A DNA stretch of 34,116 bases, from assembly GCA_036509255.1 (NCBI GenBank), contig DATCFY010000186.1:1-34116 (forward strand), in the 5' to 3' direction. Origin of the DNA: RYN-230 sp036509255 (GTDB lineage: Bacteria > Actinomycetota > Actinomycetes > Streptosporangiales > Streptosporangiaceae). Position numbers and translations under genes: made by a program. Under the pieces are notes generated by a model. It was not told the DNA's origin. It did not search any database and saw only the letters and a list, made by a program, of their open reading frames with translations. Below, piece after piece: positions 8,068 through 15,222 of this stretch; positions within the stretch are counted from its first letter, which is position 1, and the number at the start of each line of letters is the position of its first letter.

Positions 8068-8433
8068 TTAATAAACCAGGGCCTGGGCCCCGTCGGCCAT
8101 GATCTCGGCGACGAAGGTGGCCGCGCCCGAGATGCGTACCCCCGTGATCACGTCCTGGGGGGCGATGTCGCGCCTCGCCGCGCACTGCGTGCACAGCGAG
8201 ACCGTGCCGCTGGACAGGACACTGGCCAGCAGGTCAGTGAGCGGGGGAGCGTGCGGCAGGGTGAAGTCGGCGGCCCGGCCGGGTAGCGCGAACCAGGACG
8301 CCTCCCCGGTCAGCCACAACGACACTGGCACGCCGCTGACAACTGCGGCGGCCGCCACGTTGAAGGCCTGGTTGCATCGCTCCGGATCGTCCTTACCCGC
8401 AGTGATCTTGATGACGAGGCTCCGCGCGGTCAT
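8068..8433 (-). CDS. DsrE/DsrF-like protein
   Basis: 121-residue cytoplasmic protein of the DsrE/TusD sulfur-relay-like fold. Visible are the N-terminal strand SLVIKITAGKDDPERC, NVAAAAVVSGVPVSLWLTGEAS, the pair Cys81-x2-Cys84 in SLCTQCAARRD, and the end VAEIMADGAQALVY. Related stand-alone proteins in actinobacteria lack a proven function; sulfur carriage or a redox role at the CxxC is possible. It converges with gatD and diverges from a small membrane peptide gene. The start is an ATG that looks leaderless. Confidence 0.8.
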   Translation of the reverse strand: MTARSLVIKITAGKDDPERCNQAFNVAAAAVVSGVPVSLWLTGEASWFALPGRAADFTLPHAPPLTDLLASVLSSGTVSLCTQCAARRDIAPQDVITGVRISGAATFVAEIMADGAQALVY

Positions 8434-8439
8434 GGACGC

Positions 8440-8445
8440 ACCTTA
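8440..8445 (-). promoter_or_regulatory. Candidate -10 box for leaderless dsrE-like gene
   Basis: On the minus strand TAAGGT ends 6 nt before the ATG at 8433, with no ribosome-binding sequence in between. Confidence 0.4.
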
Positions 8446-8524
8446 ACGTGACGTGCCATGGTCGGCATGGCGGACGCCCGCCATTCCGGCGGGTCCGTAC
8501 ACTGCTCTGGTTGGGAGGGTGGTC

Positions 8525-8644
8525 ATGCAGGGAATCGTCAGCGGGATCCTCCTCGTTGCCGCATTCGCGGCGGTGCTGGCAGCGGCGGCGCTGCTGTCGG
8601 TGCGGCTGCTGCGGGCCACCCGAGAGGAGAAGCCCGATGTCTAG
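8525..8644 (+). CDS. 39-residue membrane peptide upstream of nitrobindin
   Basis: Begins MQGIVSGILLVAAFAAVLAA and ends with the basic RATREEKPDV: one transmembrane helix with a short positively charged cytoplasmic tail. The ATG at 8525 has GGGAGG 6 nt upstream; a further-upstream ATG in the same frame has no such site. TACACT (8498-8503) could be its -10. The last 8 nt overlap the next gene, implying translational coupling with the heme protein. No family recognised. Confidence 0.6.
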   Translation: MQGIVSGILLVAAFAAVLAAAALLSVRLLRATREEKPDV

Positions 8645-9173
8645 CGAGGTCGCACCCGCCGGGGGTGTCCTTGAACTGCACCCCGACCTGGCCCCGCTCA
8701 GCTTCCTGCTCGGCCGCTGGGAAGGCGCCGGAGTGGGCGGGTACCCGACCATCGAGAGTTTCCGGTTCGGCCAGGAGATTACGTTCACCCACAACGGGAA
8801 GCCGTTCCTGATCTACTCCAGCCGGAGCTGGCTGCTGGACGAGGACGGGAACCTGGTCCGGCCGCTGGCGACCGAGACCGGGTACTGGCGGCCGCAGCCC
8901 GGCGGCCAGCTCGAGCTGATCCTGGCCCACCCGACCGGGATCGCCGAGATCTACGTGGGCGAGGTCAGCGGCACCAAGATCGAGCTGCGCACCGACGTGG
9001 TGGCCCGGACGACCACGGCCAAGGAGGTGACGGCCGGCCACCGGCTCTACGGGCTGGTCGGCGCCGACCTGGACCTGGGCTGGGCTTACGACATGGCGTC
9101 CATGGGCCAGCCGCTCCAGCCGCATCTGTCCGCGCAGCTCAAGCGGGCCGGGGCGGTGGGTGCGGGAAGCTGA
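8637..9173 (+). CDS. Nitrobindin-type heme-binding beta-barrel protein (FABP-like/DUF1794)
   Basis: 178-residue, ten-stranded-barrel family that binds ferric heme and reacts with nitric oxide or peroxynitrite in studied members. The family signature G-x-W-x-G-x-G is at 27-33 (GRWEGAGVGGYP). HPTGIAEIYVGEV (98-110) and the C-terminal QPLQPHLSAQLKR follow; His163 there is the expected proximal heme ligand. The ATG at 8637 follows GAGGAGAAG. It overlaps the upstream peptide gene and its stop touches that of the convergent peptidase. NO/peroxynitrite detoxification is inferred from the family. Confidence 0.88.
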   Translation: MSSEVAPAGGVLELHPDLAPLSFLLGRWEGAGVGGYPTIESFRFGQEITFTHNGKPFLIYSSRSWLLDEDGNLVRPLATETGYWRPQPGGQLELILAHPTGIAEIYVGEVSGTKIELRTDVVARTTTAKEVTAGHRLYGLVGADLDLGWAYDMASMGQPLQPHLSAQLKRAGAVGAGS

Positions 9174-10001
9174 TCAGCTGGCCCGGAACCAGTAGTTGGT
9201 GAACGCCCGTCCCTGGAACAGTGCCGTGGGCTGGGCCGCCAGCTCGTGGCTGGAGTCGCCCACCCCGACGATCTGGTAGGTGTTCCAGTACCGCGAATTC
9301 AGGCCGCTCTTGTGTCCCGTGGTGGTGGTCAGCGAGATGCCGGAGAAACTGGCCGCCCGATAATCCGCCAGCGGAAGAATGCCCCCGGAACCGTTCGACG
9401 GAGCCTCGCTGATCACCTCGGCCGAGGAGCGCAAACACGCTTTAGCGGAGCATTTCAGGGCTCGGGTGAAATGCCTGCCACTAGTAGTATCGCGCAGCAT
9501 CAGCGCGAATTTCCGGGTGGACCGCTTATAGGTGACACTGGCCTGGATCGCATTACCGGCACTTACTTGGAAAACGACGGATACCGGCTTGGGGTACATC
9601 TCATACCACGCGTAGTACTGGGGCGTTGATCCGGAGCAGTCGGCTTCGACGCCCACCTGCTCCACGCTGGACGAGCCCAGCCCGTCCAGGCCCGCCCAGT
9701 GCGAGGAGTAGGACGTGGTGCCGGCCGAGCAGTCCAGGTACGGGACGAAGAAGGTGGCGCTCACCGACCGGAACGCGGTCCCCGCCCGGTTGGCGGCGTA
9801 CCCGGCCCAGTTCAGCGAGTGGATAACTGCCTGGCCCCGGCGGGCGTTGCTGGCCGGGACGCCCCGCGCGCCCGCGGCGATCATCGGGCCGCCTGGCGAC
9901 ACCGTCACGGTGCTGCGCGTCCCTCCGTCGGTGAATGCGCCGACCGTGAGCACAAGGGCCGCGGCCGCGACAGCGGTGCCGGCGCGATGGAGCTTCCGCA
10001 T
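9174..10001 (-). CDS. Secreted G1-family (eqolisin, glutamic) peptidase-like protein
   Basis: 275 residues beginning with a signal peptide (basic MRKLHR, then a hydrophobic stretch to about residue 23), so it is exported. The mature part has NWAGYA (64-69), HWAGLDG (101-107), EQVGVEADC with the expected catalytic Gln115, WYEMYP (132-137) and SAEVISEAP with Glu195 and Glu199, one of which is the catalytic Glu. The usual Trp of the AEW motif is Val here. Cys91/121 and Cys184/189 may form disulfides. Family members work at acidic pH. Part of the gene (about 9400-9560) is less GC-rich than its neighbours, a hint of acquisition. AGGAAAGGA lies upstream of the ATG. It could instead be a non-catalytic family member. 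Confidence 0.85.
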   Translation of the reverse strand: MRKLHRAGTAVAAAALVLTVGAFTDGGTRSTVTVSPGGPMIAAGARGVPASNARRGQAVIHSLNWAGYAANRAGTAFRSVSATFFVPYLDCSAGTTSYSSHWAGLDGLGSSSVEQVGVEADCSGSTPQYYAWYEMYPKPVSVVFQVSAGNAIQASVTYKRSTRKFALMLRDTTSGRHFTRALKCSAKACLRSSAEVISEAPSNGSGGILPLADYRAASFSGISLTTTTGHKSGLNSRYWNTYQIVGVGDSSHELAAQPTALFQGRAFTNYWFRAS

Positions 10002-10070
10002 CTATCGGTCCTTTCCTGTGCGTGGACGCCCCGACATTACGCGGAGGCACGCCGGATAGGAAGGAAACGC

Positions 10071-10083
10071 AGCAGTAACTGCT
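10071..10083. repeat. Perfect inverted repeat upstream of the G1 peptidase gene
   Basis: AGCAGT-A-ACTGCT, centred about 75 bp before the peptidase start. Possible operator; no regulator can be named. Confidence 0.35.
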
Positions 10084-10240
10084 ACTGATCCCGGAAGTTA
10101 TTTTCGCGCACGCCCGATGAATTTATTTATGTCTGCATTAGGGTGCTTCAAGCGGCCAGGGCGGCGATATAAGCGGTCGCAGCCGACCAGGACTGGAGAA
10201 AGGCCCGTACCACGATAAACCGGAAAAAGGGAAATTAAAA

Positions 10241-10313
10241 CCCCCGGGCGGCTCCCGGGCGGCTCGGTGTGAGCCGCCAGGGGACTGGTTGGACAGACCA
10301 GTCAGCCCGGGGG
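10241..10313 (-). terminator. Branched terminator or structured RNA element on the minus strand
   Basis: An outer 9-bp stem, CCCCCGGGC (10241-10249) with GCCCGGGGG (10305-10313), encloses two perfect hairpins: GGCGGCTC/GAGCCGCC (10258-10265/10271-10278) and GACTGGT/ACCAGTC (10283-10289/10297-10303). Read on the minus strand the structure is followed at once by TTTTAATTT and, a little later, TTTTT, as in a factor-independent terminator. No minus-strand gene to the right needs one, so either a small RNA ends here or it is an attenuator about 240 nt before the G1 peptidase gene. Confidence 0.5.
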
Positions 10314-10483
10314 TCCGGTGTCTGCCGAATATTCGCCGGCCGCCGCCTTCGCGCGCGGCACGCGGGGCGCGTCACCTCACGGTACGGACCGTGGGGATGA
10401 GGCCCTACGCACGGGCCGGTGATCGCACGGCGGGGTTATGCCACAAGGGCTTGGGCCACGCCAGTGCGTCGGCGGGACGGCGG

Positions 10484-10522
10484 CTAGCGGACAGCCACCT
10501 CGCGAGTCCTACTGCTTTGCAT
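10484..10522 (-). CDS. Possible 12-codon leader peptide (MQSSRTREVAVR)
   Basis: ATG at 10522, stop TAG at 10484. AGGAGG (10535-10540 on the minus strand) lies 12 nt upstream, a strong ribosome site though slightly distant. It sits upstream of the branched terminator in the same orientation. It may be chance; no conservation can be judged here. Confidence 0.2.
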   Translation of the reverse strand: MQSSRTREVAVR

Positions 10523-10620
10523 GCTGTTGGACCACCTCCTCTCCCGCGTTAAAAAAAGAGGCTATGCCAGCCCCGGCGCGCAGGCAAATGAGTTTGTTCG
10601 CAGTCCTGCCAGCGCGGCGT

Positions 10621-10626
10621 TAGTCT
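10621..10626 (+). promoter_or_regulatory. Candidate -10 box for leaderless fur-family gene
   Basis: TAGTCT ends 6 nt before the ATG at 10633. TTCGCA (10597-10602) lies 18 nt upstream as a possible -35. Confidence 0.45.
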
Positions 10627-10632
10627 CGGCGC

Positions 10633-11091
10633 ATGAGGCAGGCGTGGGACGAGGAGTTGCGGGCCCGCGGCTATCGCGTGACCCCGCAACGCCAGCTGGT
10701 GCTGGAGGCGGTCACCAAGCTGGAGCACGCCACCCCCGAGGACATCTGCGCCTCGGTGCAGCAGACCGCCCGCGGGGTGAACATCTCCACGATCTACCGC
10801 AGCCTGGAACTCCTCGAGCAGCTCGGGCTGGTCACCCACACGCACCTGGGGCATGGCGCCCCGCGCTACCACCTGGCCGAAGAGGCCGAGCACGTGCACC
10901 TGGTCTGCGCCGGGTGCGGCCGGATCACCCAGATCCCGCCGGATGCGGTACAGCCGCTGGTGGCCGCGCTGGCCGATCACCAGGGCTTCGAGACTGACGT
11001 GGGGCACCTGACGGTGTACGGCCGCTGCGCCGACTGCCGGGACACGGGGCCAGGGGGGCACATCACCGGACCTCCCGGCGACACAGCATAG
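10633..11091 (+). CDS. Fur-family metal-dependent repressor, Nur-like
   Basis: 152 residues. The winged-helix DNA-binding domain (about 1-80, RGYRVTPQRQLVLEAV and NISTIYRSLELLEQLGLV) is followed by a dimerisation domain. The structural zinc site is Cys92-x2-Cys95 and Cys132-x2-Cys135. His69, His71, His89 or His87, and His125, with His32, fall at positions one less than the metal ligands I recall for the Streptomyces nickel sensor Nur (33, 70, 72, 88, 90, 126). The counterpart of His86 is Ala85, so the nickel site would be altered. A gene for YgfZ follows directly, which as I recall also neighbours Nur in Streptomyces. Zur or Fur proper cannot be excluded. Start chosen at the ATG beside a -10 box. 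Confidence 0.85.
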   Translation: MRQAWDEELRARGYRVTPQRQLVLEAVTKLEHATPEDICASVQQTARGVNISTIYRSLELLEQLGLVTHTHLGHGAPRYHLAEEAEHVHLVCAGCGRITQIPPDAVQPLVAALADHQGFETDVGHLTVYGRCADCRDTGPGGHITGPPGDTA

Positions 11092-11094
11092 ATT
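11089..11094 (+). promoter_or_regulatory. Candidate -10 box for leaderless ygfZ, overlapping the fur stop
   Basis: TAGATT: its first three bases are the stop codon of the upstream gene, and 6 nt separate it from the ygfZ ATG. No Shine-Dalgarno sequence is present. Confidence 0.4.
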
Positions 11095-11100
11095 TGAATT

Positions 11101-12123
11101 ATGAACAGTCCGCTGCTGAACGCCCCTGGCGCCGTGCGGGGCGATGCCCCCGACGCGGGGGTCGCCGCACACTACGGGAACCCTTACGCCGAGCAGCGGG
11201 CGCTGGCCGCCGGCACGGGGATGGCAGACCGCTCACACCGCGGCGTGGTCCGGATCACCGGCCCGGACCGGCTGTCCTGGCTGCACAGCCTGACCACCCA
11301 GGATCTTGAGCATCTCGAGCCCGGGCAGTCCGCCGAGGCGCTGATCCTCAGCCCGCAGGGTCACATCGAGCACCACCTGGCCCTCACCGACGACGGCGAC
11401 GCGCTGTGGGCGCACGTCGAGCCGGGCACGGCCGGGGCGCTGCTGGCCTTCCTGGAGTCGATGCGGTTCATGCTCCGGGTCGAGCCGGCCGACGTGACGG
11501 ACGACTATGCGGTGCTCACCGTCACCGGGCCGGCCGCGGACGGCGCCCTCCCGGACGCAGTCGCAGCGTCCGTGCGTGGTGCGGTCGGCACCGACCTGCT
11601 CGTCGCCCGGGGCGACCTTGAAATCGCCGCAACGAAATTCGCTGACGCCGGGCTCACCCTGGCCGGGATGCAGGCCTACGAGGCGCTCCGGATCGCCGCC
11701 CGCCGCCCGCGCTTCGGACTGGACACTGACCACCGGACCATCCCGCACGAGGTCGGCTGGATCGAGTCGGCAGTCCACCTGAACAAGGGCTGCTACCGGG
11801 GCCAGGAGACGGTGGCCCGGGTGCACAACCTCGGTCATCCGCCGCGGCGGCTGGTCTTCCTGCACCTGGACGGGAGCGAGGACCGGCTGCCCGGGCACGG
11901 TGACCCGGTCCAGCTTGAGGAGGCCACCATCGGCTTTGTAGGCTCGGCCGCACGGCATTACGAGCTGGGCCCCATCGGGCTCGCGCTGGTCAAGCGGACC
12001 ACCCCGGTGGACGTGACCCTGCAGGCGGACGGCCTGCCGGCGGCGCAGGAGGTCGTCGTGCCGCCGGACGCCGGCGCGAACGTCAAGGTGACGCTGAAGC
12101 GCCGCCCCGGGCTGGTCCGTTAG
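11101..12123 (+). CDS. ygfZ: Folate-binding YgfZ-like protein (GcvT-related)
   Basis: 340 residues, a COG0354-type relative of aminomethyltransferase GcvT that uses tetrahydrofolate and helps assemble or repair iron-sulfur enzymes. The hallmark KGCYRGQE, with the conserved Cys, is at about residues 229-236, followed by RVHNLGHPPRRLV. The N-terminal DRLSWLHSLTTQDLEHL matches the folate-binding fold. It starts at an ATG 9 bp after the fur-family stop, apparently leaderless. Its iron-sulfur link would fit a stress-responsive neighbourhood. The family assignment is firm; the exact client proteins are unknown. Confidence 0.9.
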   Translation: MNSPLLNAPGAVRGDAPDAGVAAHYGNPYAEQRALAAGTGMADRSHRGVVRITGPDRLSWLHSLTTQDLEHLEPGQSAEALILSPQGHIEHHLALTDDGDALWAHVEPGTAGALLAFLESMRFMLRVEPADVTDDYAVLTVTGPAADGALPDAVAASVRGAVGTDLLVARGDLEIAATKFADAGLTLAGMQAYEALRIAARRPRFGLDTDHRTIPHEVGWIESAVHLNKGCYRGQETVARVHNLGHPPRRLVFLHLDGSEDRLPGHGDPVQLEEATIGFVGSAARHYELGPIGLALVKRTTPVDVTLQADGLPAAQEVVVPPDAGANVKVTLKRRPGLVR

Positions 12124-12174
12124 CGGGCTGGTCTCAGGGCAACCCTGGTACGCGAACTATGGAGGTCGTCAGCG

Positions 12175-13110
12175 GTGCTGCGGCGCACGTTGCTAGCCGC
12201 CTCGGGCAGTGACCGAGTGCGGCACCTGATCACCTCGGCTCCCCTCACCCGGGACGTCGTGGCCCGCTACGTCGCCGGGGACGCCGCCGCTCAGGCGGTG
12301 CAGGTCACCCGGGAGCTGCTCCAGCGCGGCCTGCTGGTCAGCCTGGACTACCTGGGCGAGGACACCACCGACCCGGAGCAGGCCGCCGCGGTCACCGCCG
12401 AGTACGCCGCGCTGCTGGCCCAGCTGGCCGCGGGCGGGCTGACCGGGGGAGGCCGGGCGGAGGTCTCGGTCAAGCCGACCGCGGTCGGCCTGGGCCTGGC
12501 CCAGCACGGGGAGAAGACCGCCGCCGAGAATCTCGCCCGGATCTGCTCTGCGGCGCAGGCGGCAGGCACCACGGTGACGGTGGACATGGAAGATCACAGC
12601 CGGGTGGACCAAACGTTGCGGATCGTCCGGGAGCTCCGGGCCGACCACCCGGACCTGGGTGTGGTCATCCAGTCCTCGCTGCGCCGCTCGGTGGCCGACT
12701 GTGCCGCGCTCGCCCAGGCCGGCTCCCGGGTCCGGCTGTGCAAGGGGGCCTACGACGCACCGGGCGAGGTGGCCTACGCCGCCCGCCATGACGTGGACCG
12801 CAGTTACGCCCGCGCGCTGCGGGTGCTGATGGACGGGCCCGGGTACCCGATGATCGCCACGCACGACCCGCGGCTGCTCCGGATCGCCGCGGCCCAGGCG
12901 GAGCTGGGCGCCCGGACCCCGGACAGCTACGAGTACCAGATGCTCTACGGGGTCCGCCCGGCCGAGCAGCGGCGGCTGGCCGCCACCGGGGCCCGGCTCC
13001 GCGTGTACCTGCCCTACGGCCAGGACTGGTACCGCTACCTGGTCCGCCGGCTGGCCGAGCGGCCGGCGAACGTCGCGTTCTTCGCTCGCTCACTGGTGTC
13101 CTCCCGGTGA
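12175..13110 (+). CDS. Proline dehydrogenase, monofunctional
   Basis: FAD enzyme oxidising L-proline to pyrroline-5-carboxylate, the first step of proline breakdown; 311 residues, the length of the stand-alone barrel enzyme (PruB type) rather than the PutA fusion. The barrel strands are clear: LLVSLDYLGED, VSVKPTAVGLGL, TVTVDMEDHSR, VVIQSSLRRS, VRLCKGAYDAPGE, PMIATHDPRLL, YEYQMLYGVRP, and the C-terminal YLPYGQDWYRYLVRRLAER with the substrate-binding Arg pair. The start is GTG at 12175 with GGAGG 9 nt upstream. The next gene, proC, catalyses the reverse direction from pyrroline-5-carboxylate, but it has its own promoter box. Confidence 0.93.
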   Translation: MLRRTLLAASGSDRVRHLITSAPLTRDVVARYVAGDAAAQAVQVTRELLQRGLLVSLDYLGEDTTDPEQAAAVTAEYAALLAQLAAGGLTGGGRAEVSVKPTAVGLGLAQHGEKTAAENLARICSAAQAAGTTVTVDMEDHSRVDQTLRIVRELRADHPDLGVVIQSSLRRSVADCAALAQAGSRVRLCKGAYDAPGEVAYAARHDVDRSYARALRVLMDGPGYPMIATHDPRLLRIAAAQAELGARTPDSYEYQMLYGVRPAEQRRLAATGARLRVYLPYGQDWYRYLVRRLAERPANVAFFARSLVSSR

Positions 13111-13134
13111 CGGAAAGCGCTGGAAGCGTAGGCT
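13107..13134 (+). promoter_or_regulatory. Promoter of proC, probably leaderless
   Basis: GTGACG (13107-13112), a 16-nt spacer and TAGGCT (13129-13134), which ends 7 nt before the proC GTG. The -35 overlaps the proline dehydrogenase stop codon. Confidence 0.5.
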
Positions 13135-13141
13135 CCGCACC

Positions 13142-13936
13142 GTGATCGGGATCTTCGGGGCCGGCAAGATGGGCGAGGCGCTGATCTCCGGGCTGCTCCG
13201 GGCCGGCCGGGCACCGTCCGGGGTGGTCGCGGTGGTGCGGCGGCCGGAACGCGCCGAGCACCTGCGCGACCGGTACGGGATCGCAATCGCGAGCGCGGCC
13301 GAGGCGGCCAAGAGCGCGGACACCCTGATCATCACGGTGAAGCCGCAGGACATGCTGCCGATGCTGGACGAGATCGCGCCGCACGTGCCCGCGGACAAGC
13401 TGGTCATCTCGGTCGCGGCCGGCATCACCACCGGGGTGATCGAGCGCCGGCTCGGCGTGGACGCGCCGGTGGTCCGGGTCATGTCGAACACGCCCGTCCT
13501 GGTGGACGAGGCGATGAGCGTCATCTCGCCGGGGGCGTTCGCCCGGCCAGAGCACCTGGCCCGGGCGGAGGAGCTGCTGCGCCCGGTCGGCAAGGTGCTG
13601 CGCATCCCGGAGTCGCAGCAGGACGCGGCGACCGCGTTGTCGGGCAGCGGCCCCGCCTATGTCTACTTCCTGGTCGAGGCGATGGTGGACGCCGGGATCC
13701 TGCTCGGCATGCCGCGCGGCACGGCCATGGAGATGGTCATCCAGACTGTGTTCGGCGCGGCCACCATGCTCCGCGACACCGGTGAGCATCCGGTGCTCCT
13801 GCGTGAGGCGGTGACCTCGCCCGGCGGCACCACCATCGCCGCGATCCGCGAGCTGGAGCGGCACGGGGTCCGCGCTGCGGTCCTGTCCGCGATCGAGGCG
13901 GCCCGGGACCGGGGACGTGAACTGGGGAGCGAATGA
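13142..13936 (+). CDS. proC: Pyrroline-5-carboxylate reductase
   Basis: NAD(P)H enzyme making L-proline, the last step of proline synthesis in the cytoplasm. It has 264 residues. The N-terminal Rossmann motif is GIFGAGKMGEAL. MSNTPVLVDEAMSVI, ALSGSGPAYVYFLVEAM and the family signature near the C-terminus, VTSPGGTTIAAIRELE, follow. The start is GTG at 13142, with no ribosome site but a TAGGCT box close by. The stop overlaps the acuC start (ATGA), so acuC is translationally coupled. It is the first gene of the block that matches M. tuberculosis Rv0500 onwards. Confidence 0.96.
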   Translation: MIGIFGAGKMGEALISGLLRAGRAPSGVVAVVRRPERAEHLRDRYGIAIASAAEAAKSADTLIITVKPQDMLPMLDEIAPHVPADKLVISVAAGITTGVIERRLGVDAPVVRVMSNTPVLVDEAMSVISPGAFARPEHLARAEELLRPVGKVLRIPESQQDAATALSGSGPAYVYFLVEAMVDAGILLGMPRGTAMEMVIQTVFGAATMLRDTGEHPVLLREAVTSPGGTTIAAIRELERHGVRAAVLSAIEAARDRGRELGSE

Positions 13937-15099
13937 CCTGCACACTGCACCTGGCCTGGGACGAGCGGCTGACCAGCTACGACTTCGGGCCCGGGCACCC
14001 GCTCGCCCCGGTCCGGGTGGAGCTGACCCTGGCCCTGGCCCGCGCCATGGGGGTGCTCGACGTGGCCGGGGTGAGCCTGGCCGCCCCTGAGCCCGCCACC
14101 CAGGAGCAGCTGGAACTGGTGCACGACCCCCAGTACATCGACGCGGTGCGCCGCGCCGCGCCCGATCCGTTGTTCGGCCTGGGCACCGTGGACGACCCGG
14201 TCTTCCCGGGCATGCACGAGGCGTCGGCGCTGGTCGCCGGGGCCACGCTGGCCGCGGCCGCCGCCATGTGGTCGGGGCAGGCCGCGCACGGCGCCAACGT
14301 GGCCGGCGGCCTGCACCACGCCATGCGGCGCTCGGCCAGCGGCTTCTGCGTCTACAACGACCCGGCCATCGCGATCCGCTGGCTGCTGGACCAGGGCGCG
14401 CAGCGGATCGCCTACGTGGACATCGACGTGCACCATGGGGACGGTGTCCAGACCGCCTTCTACGACGACCCGCGGGTGCTGACCATCAGCCTGCACGAGC
14501 ATCCGATGACCCTGTTCCCCGGAACTGGCCTGCCCGGTGACACCGGCGGACCGAACGCGGACGCCACGGCGGCCAACGTGGCGCTGCCCGCGGGTACCGG
14601 GGATGCGGGCTGGCTACGCGCGTTCCACGCGGTGGTGCCGCCGCTGCTGCGCGCGTTCCGCCCGGAGATCCTGGTCAGCCAGCACGGCTGCGACACCCAC
14701 CAGCTCGACCCGCTCGCGCACCTGGAACTCACTATCGACGGCCAGCGGGCCGCGCACCAGGCCCTGCACGAGCTCGCGCACGAGGTCGCGGGCGGCCGCT
14801 GGCTGCTCACCGGGGGCGGCGGGTACGAGCTGGTCCAGGTCGTGCCGCGGACCTGGACGCACCTCCTCGCGGTGGCGGCTGGCCAGCCGCTGGATCCGGG
14901 TCTGGACACGCCGACGTCGTGGCAGGAGTACACGCTGGAGCGCACCGGGGTGCCCGCGCCCCAGCAGATGACGGACGGCGGCACACCGGATTTCACCCCG
15001 TTCGAGTCCGGATTTGACCCGGGCGACGCCATCGACCGGGCCATCATGGCCACCCGCAGCGCCGTCTTTCCCGCTCACGGGCTTTTCCCGGGCCTGTGA
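13933..15099 (+). CDS. acuC: Acetoin utilisation protein AcuC, class I/II histone-deacetylase fold
   Basis: Zinc-dependent deacetylase of the arginase/deacetylase fold, 388 residues, cytoplasmic. Relatives deacetylate acetyl-CoA synthetase and so affect acetate use. Catalytic features: the His pair in GGLHHAMRRS, the zinc ligands Asp and His in YVDIDVHHGDG, the second Asp in SQHGCDTHQLDP, and the tail GGGGYELVQVVPRTW. The ATG overlaps the proC stop. proC-acuC adjacency is, as I recall, common in actinomycetes. The substrate here is unproven. Confidence 0.92.
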   Translation: MTCTLHLAWDERLTSYDFGPGHPLAPVRVELTLALARAMGVLDVAGVSLAAPEPATQEQLELVHDPQYIDAVRRAAPDPLFGLGTVDDPVFPGMHEASALVAGATLAAAAAMWSGQAAHGANVAGGLHHAMRRSASGFCVYNDPAIAIRWLLDQGAQRIAYVDIDVHHGDGVQTAFYDDPRVLTISLHEHPMTLFPGTGLPGDTGGPNADATAANVALPAGTGDAGWLRAFHAVVPPLLRAFRPEILVSQHGCDTHQLDPLAHLELTIDGQRAAHQALHELAHEVAGGRWLLTGGGGYELVQVVPRTWTHLLAVAAGQPLDPGLDTPTSWQEYTLERTGVPAPQQMTDGGTPDFTPFESGFDPGDAIDRAIMATRSAVFPAHGLFPGL

Positions 15100-15123
15100 C
15101 CCAGAGCGCGTCCCGCGCCGGGG

Positions 15124-15151
15124 TTGCCCTTTTCCGCACAAGACTTACGCT
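15124..15151 (+). promoter_or_regulatory. Promoter upstream of the small HTH gene
   Basis: TTGCCC (15124-15129), 16-nt spacer, TACGCT (15146-15151). The expected start is near 15158, giving a leader of about 65 nt. That leader contains GGAGG followed by ATG-CGC-TGA (15169-15177), a two-codon frame. Confidence 0.55.
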
Positions 15152-15222
15152 GGGGACGGAGGTGACTGATGCGCTGAATCCGGCCAGGCGCACTCGGCTC
15201 CGTGCGGAAGAGGGAAAAGCAG

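Larger units (their letters stand above)
10002..10632. other. 631-bp stretch without a convincing protein gene
   Basis: Lies between divergent G1 peptidase and Fur-family genes. It is unusually AT-rich for this genome at about 10085-10140 and 10215-10240. It holds a 13-nt palindrome (10071-10083), a branched terminator-like structure on the minus strand (10241-10313), a hairpin CACGGT-acgg-ACCGTG (10378-10393) and a minus-strand 12-codon frame with a good ribosome site (10484-10522). The 87-codon plus-strand frame in it shows no recognisable protein. Confidence 0.6.

Noticed and set aside
10289..10552. 87-codon plus-strand open frame in the long gap
   Set aside because: Arg/Pro/Gly-rich composition typical of a chance frame in GC-rich DNA, no ribosome site, and it runs across the terminator-like structure.
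10589..10610. CAAATGAGTTTG before the fur-family gene as a Nur/Fur box
   Set aside because: Only one half resembles the TGCAA-N5-TTGCA pattern; too weak to claim.
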